This document shows, one piece after another, positions 17,432 to 27,125 of a DNA stretch of 64,000 nt. The notes under the pieces are model-generated. The model searched no databases, had not been told where the DNA came from, and saw only the letters and a list, made by a program, of their open reading frames with translations. Source of the stretch: Pandoraea capi (GTDB lineage Bacteria; Pseudomonadota; Gammaproteobacteria; Burkholderiales; Burkholderiaceae); contig NZ_CABPRV010000013.1 of assembly GCF_902459735.1 (NCBI RefSeq), positions 1 through 64,000 on the forward strand, written 5' to 3'. Each line of letters begins with the position of its first letter. Within the stretch, counting starts at the first letter, position 1. The translations under genes and the position numbers were made by a program.

Positions 17432-18448
17432 TCAGAACCCGGCGAGCACGAGCTTGCCGATGGTGCGGCCGCCTTCGAGTTGCGCGTGGGCGCGTCGCAG
17501 GTTGGTGGCGTTGATCGGGGCCAGCACCTCGCCGACCGTGGTGCGCAGCGTGCCGGCATCGACCAGTCGTGCGACTTCGGTCAACAGCTTGTGCTGCGCG
17601 ATCATGTCGGACGTCTCGTACATGGCACGCGTGAACATGAACTCCCAGACGAACGCGGCGCTCTTGCTCTTGAGCAAACCGATTTCGAGCGGCCCGGCGT
17701 TCTCCACGATCGAGCAGATCTTGCCTTGCGGGGCGACGGCCTCGGCCATCGCGGGGAAATGCGTGTCCGTATCGTTCAGGCACAGCACGAAGTCCACCTG
17801 GGGCAGGCCGATGGCCTTCAACTGCGTGGGCATGTCCTGATAGTGATCGATGACGTGCTGCGCGCCGAGCTGACGGCACCAGTCCCCCGATTCCGGCCGC
17901 GAGGCCGTCGCCGCGATCGTCAGTTTCGCCAGTCGGCGGGCCAACTGAATGGCGATGGACCCCACACCGCCTGCGCCGCCCACGATCAGGATCGACTTGC
18001 CCTCGTCGCTGCCGTCCGGTGCGATGCCCAGGCGATCGAACAGGGCTTCCCACGCGGTGATCGTGGTGAGCGGCAGCGCGGCCGCGTTCGCAAAGTCGAG
18101 CGACGTCGGCATGTGGCCCACGATCCGTTCGTCCACCAGATGGAATTCGCTGTTCGCGCCGGGGCGCGTGATGCTGCCAGCGTAGTAGACCGGGTCGCCG
18201 ACCTTGAAGAGAGTCACGTCCGGCCCGACGGCGGCGACGGTGCCGGCGGCGTCCCAGCCCAGCACGCGCGGTGCGGATTCGGTCTTGTCCTTCGGGGCGC
18301 GTACCTTGGTGTCGACCGGATTGACGGAAATGGCTTCGACCTTGACCAGCACGTCGCGGCCAGCGGGTGTCGGGGTGGGGAGTTCGATGTCTTCGAGCGA
18401 CTTCGGGTCGTCGATCGGCAGGTAACGGGTCAATCCAATGGCTTTCAT
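17432..18448 (-). CDS. Zinc-type alcohol dehydrogenase-like / NADPH quinone oxidoreductase family protein
   Basis: This medium-chain dehydrogenase/reductase has 338 residues. The N-terminal GroES-like domain contains VKVEAISVNPVDTKVR and VLGWDAAGTVAAVGPDV. The Rossmann domain carries the NADPH loop ILIVGGAGGVGS near residues 153-164. The catalytic zinc-ligand pattern of true alcohol dehydrogenases is not visible, which suits the zinc-independent ZADH/quinone reductase subgroup. The start MKAIGLTRYLP is preceded by AGGAGAAAG. It is divergent from a LysR gene with 142 bases between, the usual regulator-target arrangement. The AT-rich part of that spacer contains the imperfect dyad TTCGG-N6-CGGAA (18551-18566), a possible binding site. 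Confidence 0.92.
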   Translation of the reverse strand: MKAIGLTRYLPIDDPKSLEDIELPTPTPAGRDVLVKVEAISVNPVDTKVRAPKDKTESAPRVLGWDAAGTVAAVGPDVTLFKVGDPVYYAGSITRPGANSEFHLVDERIVGHMPTSLDFANAAALPLTTITAWEALFDRLGIAPDGSDEGKSILIVGGAGGVGSIAIQLARRLAKLTIAATASRPESGDWCRQLGAQHVIDHYQDMPTQLKAIGLPQVDFVLCLNDTDTHFPAMAEAVAPQGKICSIVENAGPLEIGLLKSKSAAFVWEFMFTRAMYETSDMIAQHKLLTEVARLVDAGTLRTTVGEVLAPINATNLRRAHAQLEGGRTIGKLVLAGF

Positions 18449-18590
18449 CTGCTTTCTCCTGAAGTGGTGGCCCGTCGCCCGCCTTGTGGCGAACTGGCGA
18501 CGCGCCGAATCCGATAACGAGAGATTACGGCTAGTCGATTGCTTTGATAATTCGGATAATGCGGAAAAGATTTTTTGGAAATTCCGATAA

Positions 18591-19526
18591 ATGTCATTGG
18601 ACCTCGATACCGTAGCGTTGTTCGTTCGGGTTGCCGCGCTGGGAAACGTGTCGGCGGCGGGGCGCGAGCGGGGGGTGTCCCCGGCGGCGGCCAGCACGCG
18701 TCTGGTGCAACTGGAGACCGCGCTGGGCGCCCGCTTGCTGCACCGGACGACGCGGCGCGTCGCGCTCACGCAGGAGGGCGAGGTGTTCCTGCTGCAGGCG
18801 CAGGCGTTGCTCGCGGCCGAAGCGCAGGCGCTGGCGAGCGTCGGGCAAGGGCTGGCTGCGCCGCAAGGGCGTTTGCGGGTGTCGTGCTCGTCGTCGTTCG
18901 GGCGGCAGCACGTCTCGCCCGCGTTGCCGGCGTTTCTCGAGCGCTATCCCGGGATTTCGCTGGATTTTCGGCTCACGGACCGTGTCGTCGATCTGCTGGA
19001 GGAGGGGGTGGATCTCGCCATCCGTGTCGGCGCCCTGCGGGATTCGACGCTGGTCGCCCGAAAGCTCGCGTCGAATACGCGCACGTTGTGTGCGTCTCCC
19101 GCCTATCTGGCGGCGCACGGCACGCCGCGGCATCCGGGGGATCTCGCCGCTCACGACTGTCTGATTCTCGGGGATCAGCGCGACTGGCGCTTCGAGACGC
19201 CGGGCGGCACGTTGAATGTGCGCGTGAGCGGGCGTCTGGCTTCCGATAACGGCGAGGTGTTGCGCGACGCGGTACTCGCCGGCATCGGCATTGCGCTCAA
19301 GTCGACGTGGGATATCGGAGCGTATTTGAAGCGCGGCGAACTCGTGCCGGTGCTGCCCGCGTACCCGCTGGCGGAGGAGGTCGCCATCTGGGCCGTCTAT
19401 CCGAGCCGGGCTTTCGTGCCGCCGAAAACCCATGCGCTCATCGAATTTCTACAGGAACGTTTCGGTCCTGTGCCGTATTGGGATGCGGAGGCCGGCGTCG
19501 ACAACGGAACCGCGTTGAGACGGTGA
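18591..19526 (+). CDS. LysR-family transcriptional regulator
   Basis: The 311 residues comprise a winged-helix DNA-binding domain (about 3-62, LDLDTVALFVRVAALGNVSAAGRERGVSPAAASTRL region) and a LysR substrate domain. The substrate domain shows features of the CrgA/DmlR-like subgroup: LRVSCSSSFGRQHVSPALPAF, DLAIRVGAL and DNGEVLRDAVLAGIGIAL. It is divergently oriented from the dehydrogenase gene and probably controls it. The effector cannot be deduced. A related LysR protein occurs at 59062. Confidence 0.93.
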   Translation: MSLDLDTVALFVRVAALGNVSAAGRERGVSPAAASTRLVQLETALGARLLHRTTRRVALTQEGEVFLLQAQALLAAEAQALASVGQGLAAPQGRLRVSCSSSFGRQHVSPALPAFLERYPGISLDFRLTDRVVDLLEEGVDLAIRVGALRDSTLVARKLASNTRTLCASPAYLAAHGTPRHPGDLAAHDCLILGDQRDWRFETPGGTLNVRVSGRLASDNGEVLRDAVLAGIGIALKSTWDIGAYLKRGELVPVLPAYPLAEEVAIWAVYPSRAFVPPKTHALIEFLQERFGPVPYWDAEAGVDNGTALRR

Positions 19527-19542
19527 CGTGGCGGGGAGTGCC

Positions 19543-19977
19543 TCAATGCAGACGATGGGTACGAGGCAATTGCGTGCCCGTATCCTCGTGGCCGATGGCG
19601 GGGCTGGCGTGGTGCAACACGAGCCGCCAGCCGTCTGCCTCCTTCAGGTAGACGTTGGTTGCCAGCACGAACGCATACCGCGCTTCCGGACGGGTTTCGA
19701 CCTGGATCTGCTCAAGCACGTTATGGACGGCGCACAACGGGTTGTGCGCGACCTGAAGGTGGCTGACCGTTACCTGAAGGCCACCTTTGGTAAGAATTTG
19801 CCGCCAACTCGCGCGTACGGCTGCGGGGCCGACCTGGCGGGGGCCCGAGGGATGGATGCAGACGACCTCCTCGTCTTCCGACCAGACATCCATCAGCGTA
19901 TCGGTGTCGCCGGCGCGCAACGCTTCGTAGAACGCGTGCTCGGCGTCTTCCGGGCTAAGAAATATGGTTGCGGGCAT
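19543..19977 (-). CDS. SnoaL/NTF2-like domain protein
   Basis: The 144 residues have the compact alpha+beta barrel pattern of the SnoaL_3/DUF4440 group: EDAEHAFYEALRAGDTDTLMDVWSEDEEVVCIHPSG, then RASWRQILTKGG, then YAFVLATNVYLKEADGWRLVLHHASP near the end. The start is MPATIFLSPEDA. Members are often small stress or unknown-function proteins, and no enzymatic activity is assigned here. It converges on the LysR gene with 16 bases between the stop codons. Confidence 0.88.
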   Translation of the reverse strand: MPATIFLSPEDAEHAFYEALRAGDTDTLMDVWSEDEEVVCIHPSGPRQVGPAAVRASWRQILTKGGLQVTVSHLQVAHNPLCAVHNVLEQIQVETRPEARYAFVLATNVYLKEADGWRLVLHHASPAIGHEDTGTQLPRTHRLH

Positions 19978-20399
19978 AACGACGGCCTCCGTCGGGGTCC
20001 AACGCTCGAAACACCGCCCGGCGGATGTGCCGCGTGGTGAACGCGCCGATTATGGAGGGTTTGCCCGGGCTTGTCGAACGCGCGACGGATTGGCGTCGCC
20101 GCGGGTCGTCATGGCGGGCAGCAGGGGCCTGATTTGCCCGGCGGTGCTTGCGGGCGCCGGATTGGCTCATGTGCCGAAAGCCCGGGGCTGGCCGATGGGC
20201 GCGTTGAGCGAGGTTTGATCTGGCGCAAGGCATCCATCGGGCTGGGCCGGTAGCTTATGGGTAACGCAGAAGTGCCGTCCGAGCGAGTGGACGGTAACGA
20301 AACGAGCGAAACGAGTGAATCGTGCGGGGAAGTTAGGGGAAGTGCGAGCCGGTGAGGGGGCGCAGGAGCGGGGGCGCTCATGCGCCCCCGGACGCCGGA
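19978..20399. other. Intergenic stretch without a convincing gene
   Basis: No open frame here has codon use or a product that I trust. It holds the upstream region of the SnoaL-like gene, a short direct repeat GCGAAACGA-like around 20297-20314, and the GC-rich hairpin next to fnr described separately. Confidence 0.6.
20369..20390 (-). terminator. GC hairpin 10 bases after the fnr stop
   Basis: CGGGGGCGC pairs perfectly with GCGCCCCCG around the loop TCAT. Read on the minus strand it comes 9 bases after the fnr stop codon. It has no following U-tract, so it may pause or stabilise the mRNA 3' end more than terminate. Confidence 0.4.
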
Positions 20400-21146
20400 T
20401 CAGCAGTGATGCACGCCGGCGAGCTCGCGCAGGGCGACGCCGTCGATGATCTTGACGTGACGCTGGCGGATTTCGATCATGCCGTTCTGCGCGAAGCGCG
20501 AGAACAGGCGGCTGACCGTCTCCAGCTTGAGACCGAGGAAGCTTCCGATTTCTTCGCGGCTCATGCGCAGCACGAACTCGTTCGCCGCGTAACCGCGCGC
20601 CGACAGCCGTTCCGACAGATTCAGGAGGAATACGGCCAGACGTTCCTCGGCACGCATCGTCCCGAGCGCAAGCAGTTGCTGGTGCTCGTTACGGATTTCC
20701 TGACTCATCAGGCGATGCAACTGGCGTTGCAGCGACGGTACCTGGCGCGACAGCGTCTCCAGCTCGTTGAAGCGGGCGATGCAAAGTTCGCTGTCTTCCA
20801 GTGCGACGGCGGTCGTCGGATGATGATTGTCTGCGACGGCGTCCAGACCGATCAACTCGCCCTGGAGGTGGAAGCCGACGACCTGCTCGCGGCCGTCGGG
20901 GGCCGTGACGCAGCTCTTGAGCGACCCGAAACGAATGCCGTAGACGGCGTTCAGATCATCGTTGGCGTGATAGAGCACTTCGCCCTTCTTGAGGCGGCGG
21001 CGCTCGCTTACGAGTGCGTCAAGTCGTTCCAGCTCCGGCTCAGGGATGCCGACGGGCAGGCAGAACTGCCCCAGTGAGCAGGTGGAACAACGAGGCTGGG
21101 CAACCGGAATGGGGTTGCCGGGAATGCGACCGATCTCGGTGGTCAT
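20400..21146 (-). CDS. fnr: FNR-type oxygen-responsive transcriptional regulator
   Basis: This Crp/Fnr-family regulator has 248 residues. Four cysteines, C20, C23, C29 and C122, sit at exactly the positions that bind the oxygen-labile [4Fe-4S] cluster in E. coli FNR. The cyclic-nucleotide-binding-like fold spans about 30-150. A dimerisation helix precedes the helix-turn-helix MSREEIGSFLGLKLETVSRLFSRF, whose ETVSR recognition core is that of FNR. It should activate micro-aerobic and anaerobic respiration genes. Upstream lies a 340-base non-coding region; I do not see a perfect TTGAT-N4-ATCAA site in it. Confidence 0.94.
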   Translation of the reverse strand: MTTEIGRIPGNPIPVAQPRCSTCSLGQFCLPVGIPEPELERLDALVSERRRLKKGEVLYHANDDLNAVYGIRFGSLKSCVTAPDGREQVVGFHLQGELIGLDAVADNHHPTTAVALEDSELCIARFNELETLSRQVPSLQRQLHRLMSQEIRNEHQQLLALGTMRAEERLAVFLLNLSERLSARGYAANEFVLRMSREEIGSFLGLKLETVSRLFSRFAQNGMIEIRQRHVKIIDGVALRELAGVHHC

Positions 21147-21486
21147 GGTGGCCCCTGAAGTTATTTTGAAAGTTTACCATGAGGCGTCGACTCGCCATTT
21201 CGGCTGGCGGGACGCCGAGGTTTCGACGATGCTTTACGGGCGTCAGTGTTTCAGTAATAATTGCGCACATACCGGACGTCCGTCTCGCCGCACTATCGGC
21301 CTGGGCGTTTTCCCGGCAGGTCGTTTCGAAGCATTCTGGTCGCGCCGCCGTCACTACGACCGAACACAAAAGGGCGCGCGCTTATGCGAAGCGGTTGTTT
21401 TTTCGATCGACGACCGTTTCTCGTGTTCCAAGCATCCATTTATTCCTGATACCGGGTTGCCAAGCCCCCGGTCTGCTTAGTCGCAC
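21147..21486. other. Non-coding region between fnr and scpB
   Basis: The region separates two divergent genes and presumably carries both promoters. Several short open frames overlap here, but none has a family match or a good ribosome-binding site. I see no tRNA, repeat or clear terminator in it. Confidence 0.6.
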
Positions 21487-22770
21487 ATGAATACCCAAGA
21501 GGCGAAACTCGTCCTCGAGACCGCGTTGATTTGCGCGCAGGAGCCGCTCAAGGTCGGCGATCTGCGCAAGCTCTTCAATGACGCCGTGTCCGGTGACACG
21601 GTGCGCGCGCTGCTCGAGGAAATCCGCGTGCAATGGGATGGCCGAGGTGTGGAATTGGTGGCACTGGCCACCGGCTGGCGTTTCCAGAGCCGTCCGCGCA
21701 TGCGTGAATACCTTGACCGCCTCAATCCGGAGAAGCCGCCGAAGTACTCGCGCGCCGTGATGGAGACGCTAGCGATCATTGCGTATCGCCAGCCGGTCAC
21801 GCGTGGCGATATCGAAGAGATTCGCGGCGTAACGGTCAATACGCAGATCATCAAGCAGCTCGAGGATCGTGGCTGGATCGAGGTGATTGGTCACCGCGAC
21901 GTGCCGGGACGCCCCGGCCTGTACGCCACGACCAAGGACTTCCTCGACGATCTGGGCTTGCGCGCGCTCGATGCGCTGCCGCCGCTGGAAGATCCGGCGG
22001 CGCAGGCGCAGATTGATTTGCTCGCGCAGCAGAACATCGAATTCGGCGAGCGTGCCGAGGGGGATGACGGTGACGAGGCGGTGTCTGATGATGCGCCGGT
22101 CGCCGACGCCGAAGCGCTCGCACTGCTGGCGCAGACACGCGCCGACGATCTGCCGCTCGCACAAGGATTGCCGGAAGATCAGCGCCCGTTACCGCCTGGC
22201 GGCGACGCTGGCGAGGCGGTGACGGAAGAGGCCTTGCTGGACGCCGTGTTGGCCGAAGCCGAGCCTGAATCGTCGCCGGATGCCGGGAAGCCGGTCGCGA
22301 CGGACGTTGTCGTCGATACGTCGGACGATGCCGAGATTGGCCCGTCTGCCGAAATTTCCCCGGATGCCGAGGAACTCGACGAATCGGCGCACGTCAGTGA
22401 GCAGGACGGCGGGCCGCAAGGCGATGTGTCCGGCGTGGCCGATGTGAGCGATGACGATTGGCGTGACGAGGTATCGACCGGGCTCGATGGCGAGCGGTCG
22501 GATGACGACGTCGCGCAATACAAGGAATTTTCCGAAGTATCGGAGGCTGCGGTTCCTGTCGGCGAGGATTCGCCGCAAGATATGCAGGACGCCGGTACGG
22601 AAGAAGGCGCGACGCATGCGGCAGATCCCGCAGCGTCGTTGGCGCAAGAGGTTTCCCCGCACGCTGTCGACTCGGCAGCGAACGAAGCCGCTGCCGGGCA
22701 GCCCACGCCCGGTGCGCTGGATGACGACGAGAACGACGGGGACGACAAGAATCTCGTCACCGGTACCTGA
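21487..22770 (+). CDS. scpB: Segregation and condensation protein ScpB with long acidic tail
   Basis: ScpB is the kleisin-associated winged-helix subunit of the SMC-ScpAB chromosome condensation complex. Residues 1 to about 185 are the normal protein: [21 protein letters not shown], then [26 protein letters not shown] and [18 protein letters not shown]. The rest, to residue 427, is a disordered extension very rich in Asp, Glu, Ala and Ser with no recognisable domain, more than doubling the usual length. The frame is open and uninterrupted and shows the same codon bias as the core. scpA is not in the window. rluB follows in the same direction, a common arrangement. Confidence 0.94.
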   Translation: MNTQEAKLVLETALICAQEPLKVGDLRKLFNDAVSGDTVRALLEEIRVQWDGRGVELVALATGWRFQSRPRMREYLDRLNPEKPPKYSRAVMETLAIIAYRQPVTRGDIEEIRGVTVNTQIIKQLEDRGWIEVIGHRDVPGRPGLYATTKDFLDDLGLRALDALPPLEDPAAQAQIDLLAQQNIEFGERAEGDDGDEAVSDDAPVADAEALALLAQTRADDLPLAQGLPEDQRPLPPGGDAGEAVTEEALLDAVLAEAEPESSPDAGKPVATDVVVDTSDDAEIGPSAEISPDAEELDESAHVSEQDGGPQGDVSGVADVSDDDWRDEVSTGLDGERSDDDVAQYKEFSEVSEAAVPVGEDSPQDMQDAGTEEGATHAADPAASLAQEVSPHAVDSAANEAAAGQPTPGALDDDENDGDDKNLVTGT

Positions 22771-22923
22771 GGCGGCGGCGCCTGGCGCCGTACTCACCCG
22801 AAGGGCCGTTTGCGATAAGAACGAAGCCGCGGCACGCATTTGCCGCGCATTCATGGTGCGAACACGGATCAGGGCAGCGATTTACGCCTGCCCGCAACGA
22901 TCCCGTTTTCCAATGAGGTTGTG

Positions 22924-24747
22924 TTGAAACAAAACGAAGAATCCCAGGACCTGCACGCACGCGATGCCGGTGCCGATGCACGTTCGCCGGAAGGCGAGGG
23001 CGGCGATGAAAAGGCGTCGCGCCGCGGTTTGCGCCGTGGTCCGCGCAGTCTGATCGCCCGCCGTCGTGCGGCCCAGCAGGCCAAGCGCGAAGGCGACGAT
23101 AACGGCGAAGTCGCCGGTTCGGACGCAGCGCAAGGTGCGTTGTCCTTCGATGCGCCGCAGGCGCAGGCGTCGGGTGCCGATGGCGCGCCTTCGGCGGCGC
23201 AGGGGCGTGCTCGCACGAGCTCGCGCAAGCCGCGTGGCGCGAAGCGCGACGATGTGCAGCCGTCGCAGCCCTCTGGTGGCGCCAATGGCGCTGCACCGGG
23301 CGGTCGTGCGCAGCGAGGTGCGCAAGGCGCGCAGGGCGGTCAGGGTGGTCAGAGCCCGTCCGGCAAGCCACAAGGCCGTGGTCGCAAGGGGCCGGCTGGC
23401 GGTGCGCGGGGCAAGGGCGGCGCCGGCAATGCTGGCAATTCGGGTGATGGCGATCTGTTCGCGTTCGTCACGTCGGGTGGATTCGACGCGGAAGACGGCG
23501 AAGGCGATAACGCAGCTTCGGCACGCGCTCAGCGCGGCCGCCGCCCGGCGGACCGTCGCGTGCTGTCCCCGGACGACGAAGCGCCGAAGCTGCATAAGGT
23601 GTTGGCCGAAGCCGGCATGGGTTCTCGTCGCGAGATGGAGGAGCTGATCCTGGCCGGTCGCGTCTCCGTGAACTCGGAACCGGCTCACATCGGTCAGCGC
23701 ATTCTGCCGACCGATCAGGTTCGTATCAACGGCAAGCTCGTCAAGCGCCGTATCACCAGCAAACCGCCGCGCGTGCTGCTGTATCACAAGCCGGCAGGCG
23801 AAATCGTCAGCCATTCCGATCCGGAAGGGCGCACGTCGGTGTTCGATCGTCTGCCGCCGATGAAGACGGCCAAATGGCTCGCGGTCGGGCGTCTCGACTT
23901 CAATACGGAAGGTCTGCTGATCCTGACGACGTCGGGCGATCTGGCGAACCGCTTCATGCACCCGCGCTATGAGATCGAGCGCGAGTATGCGGTGCGCACC
24001 GTCGGTCAGTTGAGCGAAGCGTCGCGTCAGCAACTGCTGCACGGCATCAAGCTGGATGATGGCGAGGCCAACTTCCTGCGCTTGAAGGACGGCGGTGGCG
24101 AGGGCTCGAACCACTGGTATCACGTGGCGCTGGCTGAAGGTCGTAACCGCGAAGTGCGTCGTATGTTCGACGCCGCAGGGTTGATGGTGAGTCGTCTGAT
24201 CCGTACGCGTTACGGTCCGCTGACGCTGCCGCGTGGCCTCAAGCGAGGCCGTTACGAAGAAATGGACGAAGCGCAGGTGCGCTCGCTGTTCGCGGCGGTC
24301 GGCATGAAGGTGCCGGGGGCGGCGTCGGACGAGAAGGGCGCACGCAACGGTGGTCGCGGCGGCAAGGCCGGCGCACCGAAGGAGCCGCGTCGTCAGCCGG
24401 ATCCGATGCAGACGGCCCTTGGCGTGTTCGCTCGCGAACCGGGTCAGTCGCGTCGCCCGCGTGCCAATCCGCTGACGGCGTTCGTCGGTCCGAGCGGCGG
24501 CTATCCGGGGCAGACGCCTTCGCCGCGTGGCGAGGGTCGCCGCTTCGGTGGCGGTAACGCAGGCAGCGGTTACGGCGGCCAGTCGCGTGGCGGCAATGGC
24601 GGTAATGGTGGCGGCGGTGGTAACGGCGGTTATGGTGGTAACGGCGGCAATGGAAACGGCAATCGCAGCCGCGGCGGAAATCGCGCGAGTGGCGGTGGCG
24701 GGAACCAGGGCAACCGTGGTAACCGCGGCGGCAATCGATCCCGCTGA
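22924..24747 (+). CDS. rluB: 23S rRNA pseudouridine(2605) synthase RluB, with disordered tails
   Basis: This RsuA-family enzyme makes pseudouridine 2605 in 23S rRNA. The core shows an S4 domain ([19 protein letters not shown]) and the catalytic motif [14 protein letters not shown] with Asp325 by the chosen start. It is flanked by about 220 residues of Gly/Ala/Arg-rich sequence on the N side and a Gly/Asn/Arg-rich tail of about 120 residues (GGNGGN and RGGN units). TTG at 22924 was chosen because GAGG lies 5 bases upstream; GTG at 22921 is equally in frame. Such tails resemble RGG-type RNA-binding segments. Subgroup assignment as RluB rather than RluE or RsuA rests on context and core motif. 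Confidence 0.9.
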   Translation: MKQNEESQDLHARDAGADARSPEGEGGDEKASRRGLRRGPRSLIARRRAAQQAKREGDDNGEVAGSDAAQGALSFDAPQAQASGADGAPSAAQGRARTSSRKPRGAKRDDVQPSQPSGGANGAAPGGRAQRGAQGAQGGQGGQSPSGKPQGRGRKGPAGGARGKGGAGNAGNSGDGDLFAFVTSGGFDAEDGEGDNAASARAQRGRRPADRRVLSPDDEAPKLHKVLAEAGMGSRREMEELILAGRVSVNSEPAHIGQRILPTDQVRINGKLVKRRITSKPPRVLLYHKPAGEIVSHSDPEGRTSVFDRLPPMKTAKWLAVGRLDFNTEGLLILTTSGDLANRFMHPRYEIEREYAVRTVGQLSEASRQQLLHGIKLDDGEANFLRLKDGGGEGSNHWYHVALAEGRNREVRRMFDAAGLMVSRLIRTRYGPLTLPRGLKRGRYEEMDEAQVRSLFAAVGMKVPGAASDEKGARNGGRGGKAGAPKEPRRQPDPMQTALGVFAREPGQSRRPRANPLTAFVGPSGGYPGQTPSPRGEGRRFGGGNAGSGYGGQSRGGNGGNGGGGGNGGYGGNGGNGNGNRSRGGNRASGGGGNQGNRGNRGGNRSR

Positions 24748-24820
24748 GTGGGCGCCCCGATTTTGCAGCGCGGCAAGGTAGCAACGGCGCTCGGTCAAGA
24801 CGCATTTCCGCCGCCAAGCG

Positions 24821-24849
24821 TTGCAAATCGGGCCAAAACCATATAAAAT
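24821..24849 (+). promoter_or_regulatory. Promoter candidate upstream of the rimP leader
   Basis: TTGCAA (24821-24826) is followed after 17 bases by TAAAAT (24844-24849), a 5/6 match to the -10 consensus. An overlapping TATAAA (24842) would have a 15-base spacer. Transcription would start near 24856. Confidence 0.55.
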
Positions 24850-24855
24850 CAATGA

Positions 24856-24947
24856 ATAAGCTGGTTTGCGTGTCGGGCGTTCTGCTGCGACGCGCACCTC
24901 ATGCGCAATGAGGCTGTAAGAAATGGGCGTTTCGCCCATTTTTTTTT
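24856..24947 (+). ncRNA. Candidate terminated leader RNA / attenuator upstream of rimP-nusA-infB
   Basis: From the predicted start, an RNA of about 90 nt would contain CCTCAT-GCGCA-ATGAGG (24897-24913), a perfect 6-bp stem with a 5-base loop. The terminator hairpin AAATGGGCG-TTT-CGCCCATTT (24921-24941) follows, with a run of nine or more T. In E. coli the same operon is preceded by a tRNA gene, and rimP leader attenuators have been proposed in gammaproteobacteria. Here no tRNA is present. It may be an attenuator controlled by NusA level or an independent small RNA. Confidence 0.45.
24921..24947 (+). terminator. Strong intrinsic terminator in the rimP leader
   Basis: A 9-bp perfect stem AAATGGGCG/CGCCCATTT with loop TTT runs directly into a long T tract. 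It lies about 168 bases before the rimP start, so full-length transcripts of the operon from the upstream promoter must read through it. Confidence 0.88.
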
Positions 24948-25114
24948 GCCGCGAGCGTTTTGCGCGGCCGATGCCGCCGTGTCGGGGAGTGGGTGTGCCG
25001 ACTCAGGTACACCGGCCCGGACGGTCGAGGTGGGCATCGTGCGACGTCCCATGCGGGGCGCGCAGACATGTCGGGCGCTGCTGATGCGCGCGAGTTTTTC
25101 TAGGGTGAGCAAAG

Positions 25115-25573
25115 TTGCAATTGCCAGAACTGATCGAGACCACGGTCGAAGGCCTGGGTTACGAGCTGGTCGATCTTGAGCGTGCCGGCGGCGGACTGCT
25201 GCGCGTATACATCGACAAGCCGGAAGGCATCACGATCGATGACTGCGAGACGGTGAGCCGTCAGCTCTCGCACGTCCTGATGGTCGAGAACGTCAATTAC
25301 GACCGACTTGAAGTGTCGTCGCCGGGGCTTGACCGTCCGCTGCGCAAGCTGCGTGACTTCGAGCGTTTTGCCGGCGTCGAAGTGAGTCTCACGTTGCGTG
25401 TGCCGCTTGAAGGCCGCAAGCAGTTCCGCGGCATTTTGCAGGCGCCGCAAGGCGAAAACTTGAGCCTTGAATTCGAAGGCAAGGGCGGCCCGGCGCTGCT
25501 CGAATTCACCCTCGCGGATATTGACCGTGCGCGCCTTGTGCCGCAGATTGATTTTAGGAGTCGCAAACGATGA
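25115..25573 (+). CDS. rimP: Ribosome maturation factor RimP
   Basis: RimP helps assemble the 30S subunit. The 152 residues contain the family signatures [35 protein letters not shown] within about 19-54 and [19 protein letters not shown] near residues 68-86, followed by the C-terminal SH3-like domain. The start codon is TTG, supported by AGGGTGAG about 8 bases upstream and by the expected N-terminus [18 protein letters not shown]. Its stop codon overlaps the nusA start in ATGA, indicating translational coupling. Confidence 0.95.
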   Translation: MQLPELIETTVEGLGYELVDLERAGGGLLRVYIDKPEGITIDDCETVSRQLSHVLMVENVNYDRLEVSSPGLDRPLRKLRDFERFAGVEVSLTLRVPLEGRKQFRGILQAPQGENLSLEFEGKGGPALLEFTLADIDRARLVPQIDFRSRKR

Positions 25574-27045
25574 GTCGCGAAGTATTGCTGTTGGTCGATG
25601 CGCTCGCGCGCGAAAAGAACGTCGACAAGGATGTCGTGTTCGGCGCGCTTGAAGCAGCATTGGCTTCGGCCACCAAGAAGCGCTACACCGAAGACGTCGA
25701 CATTCGCGTGCACATCGACCGTGAGTCGGGCGAGCACGAGAGCTTCCGTCGCTGGCTGGTAGTGCCGGACGAAGCGGGTTTGCAGGAGCCGGACAAGCAG
25801 ATCCTGTCGTTCGAAGCCAAGGAAGAAAATCCCTCGATCGAAATCGGCGAGTTCATCGAAGAGCCGGTGGAATCGGTCGAGTTCGGCCGTATTGGTGCGC
25901 AAGCTGCGAAGCAAGTCATTTTGCAACGCATTCGCGATGCCGAGCGTGAGCAGATCCTGTCGGACTTCCTCGAGCGCGGCGAAAAGATCATGACCGGTAC
26001 GGTCAAGCGTCTCGACAAGGGCAACCTGATTGTCGAGTCGGGCCGTGTCGAGGCGCTGCTGCGTCGCGATCAGCTCATCACGAAGGAAAACCTGCGTATC
26101 GGCGACCGCGTTCGCGCGTTCATCGTGAAGGTCGACCGTACGGCTCGCGGCCCGCAAATCGAACTCTCGCGTACCGCTCCGGAATTCCTGATCGAACTGT
26201 TCGGCATGGAAGTGCCGGAAATCGAACAGGGTCTGCTGGAGATCAAGTCGGCTGCTCGTGATCCGGGCGTGCGCGCCAAGATCGCCGTCGTGGCGTACGA
26301 CAAGCGTATCGATCCGATCGGGACTTGCGTGGGCATTCGCGGCACGCGTGTTCAGGCGGTGCGTAACGAGCTTGGCGGCGAGAACGTCGATATCGTGCTG
26401 TGGTCGGAAGACCCCGCGCAATTCGTGATCGGCGCGCTGGCGCCAGCGGCGGTGCAGTCGATCGTCGTGGACGAAGAGAAGCACAGCATGGACGTCGTCG
26501 TCGACGAGAACGAACTGGCAGTCGCGATCGGTCGCAGCGGTCAGAACGTGCGTCTCGCGTCGGAACTGACGGGCTGGCAGATCAACATCATGACGCCGGA
26601 CGAATCGGCCGAGAAGCAGAACGAAGAGCGCGGCACGCTGCGCACGTTGTTCATGCAGCGTCTCGATGTGGATGAGGAAGTGGCGGACATCCTGATCGAG
26701 GAAGGTTTCTCGAGCCTGGAAGAAATCGCCTACGTGCCCCTGAACGAAATGCTCGAAATCGAAGCATTCGACGAGGACACGGTGCACGAGCTGCGCAATC
26801 GTGCGCGCGACGCACTGCTCACGCAGGCGATTGCCACCGAGGAGAAGGTCGAAGGTGTCGCACTCGATCTCAAGAGCCTCGACGGCATGACGCCGGAGTT
26901 GCTGGCCAAACTGGCCGAGCATGAAATTCAGACGCGCGATGATCTGGCCGAACTGGCTGTCGACGAACTGACCGAAATGACGGGCGTCGAGGAAGAAGCT
27001 GCCAAGGCCCTGATCATGAAAGCGCGAGAGCACTGGTTCCAATGA
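25570..27045 (+). CDS. nusA: Transcription termination/antitermination protein NusA
   Basis: NusA binds RNA polymerase and modulates pausing, termination and antitermination. The 491 residues follow the family order: N-terminal polymerase-binding domain ([21 protein letters not shown]), S1 domain (about 135-200), tandem KH domains (about 200-345, including [21 protein letters not shown]) and two C-terminal acidic helix-hairpin-helix repeats ending in KAREHWFQ. Presence of both acidic repeats matches the E. coli form. It overlaps rimP by 4 bases and precedes infB by 80 bases. Confidence 0.97.
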   Translation: MSREVLLLVDALAREKNVDKDVVFGALEAALASATKKRYTEDVDIRVHIDRESGEHESFRRWLVVPDEAGLQEPDKQILSFEAKEENPSIEIGEFIEEPVESVEFGRIGAQAAKQVILQRIRDAEREQILSDFLERGEKIMTGTVKRLDKGNLIVESGRVEALLRRDQLITKENLRIGDRVRAFIVKVDRTARGPQIELSRTAPEFLIELFGMEVPEIEQGLLEIKSAARDPGVRAKIAVVAYDKRIDPIGTCVGIRGTRVQAVRNELGGENVDIVLWSEDPAQFVIGALAPAAVQSIVVDEEKHSMDVVVDENELAVAIGRSGQNVRLASELTGWQINIMTPDESAEKQNEERGTLRTLFMQRLDVDEEVADILIEEGFSSLEEIAYVPLNEMLEIEAFDEDTVHELRNRARDALLTQAIATEEKVEGVALDLKSLDGMTPELLAKLAEHEIQTRDDLAELAVDELTEMTGVEEEAAKALIMKAREHWFQ

Positions 27046-27125
27046 TGACCTGCCCCGGCATGCATATGGAACAGTGAACTTTGAAGTTAACCGCAAGGCG
27101 CCTGGCCTTGCTTGAAGAGGTTTGA

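Larger units (their letters stand above)
24748..25114. other. rimP upstream region
   Basis: This 367-base region has no gene. It contains a promoter candidate, a short leader with two hairpins ending in a strong terminator (all listed separately), and then about 165 bases of GC-rich sequence before the TTG start of rimP. Confidence 0.7.

Noticed and set aside
20109-20381. Small open frame upstream of the SnoaL-like gene
   Set aside because: Pro/Ser/Arg-rich product, no ribosome-binding site, overlaps repeats and the fnr-side hairpin.
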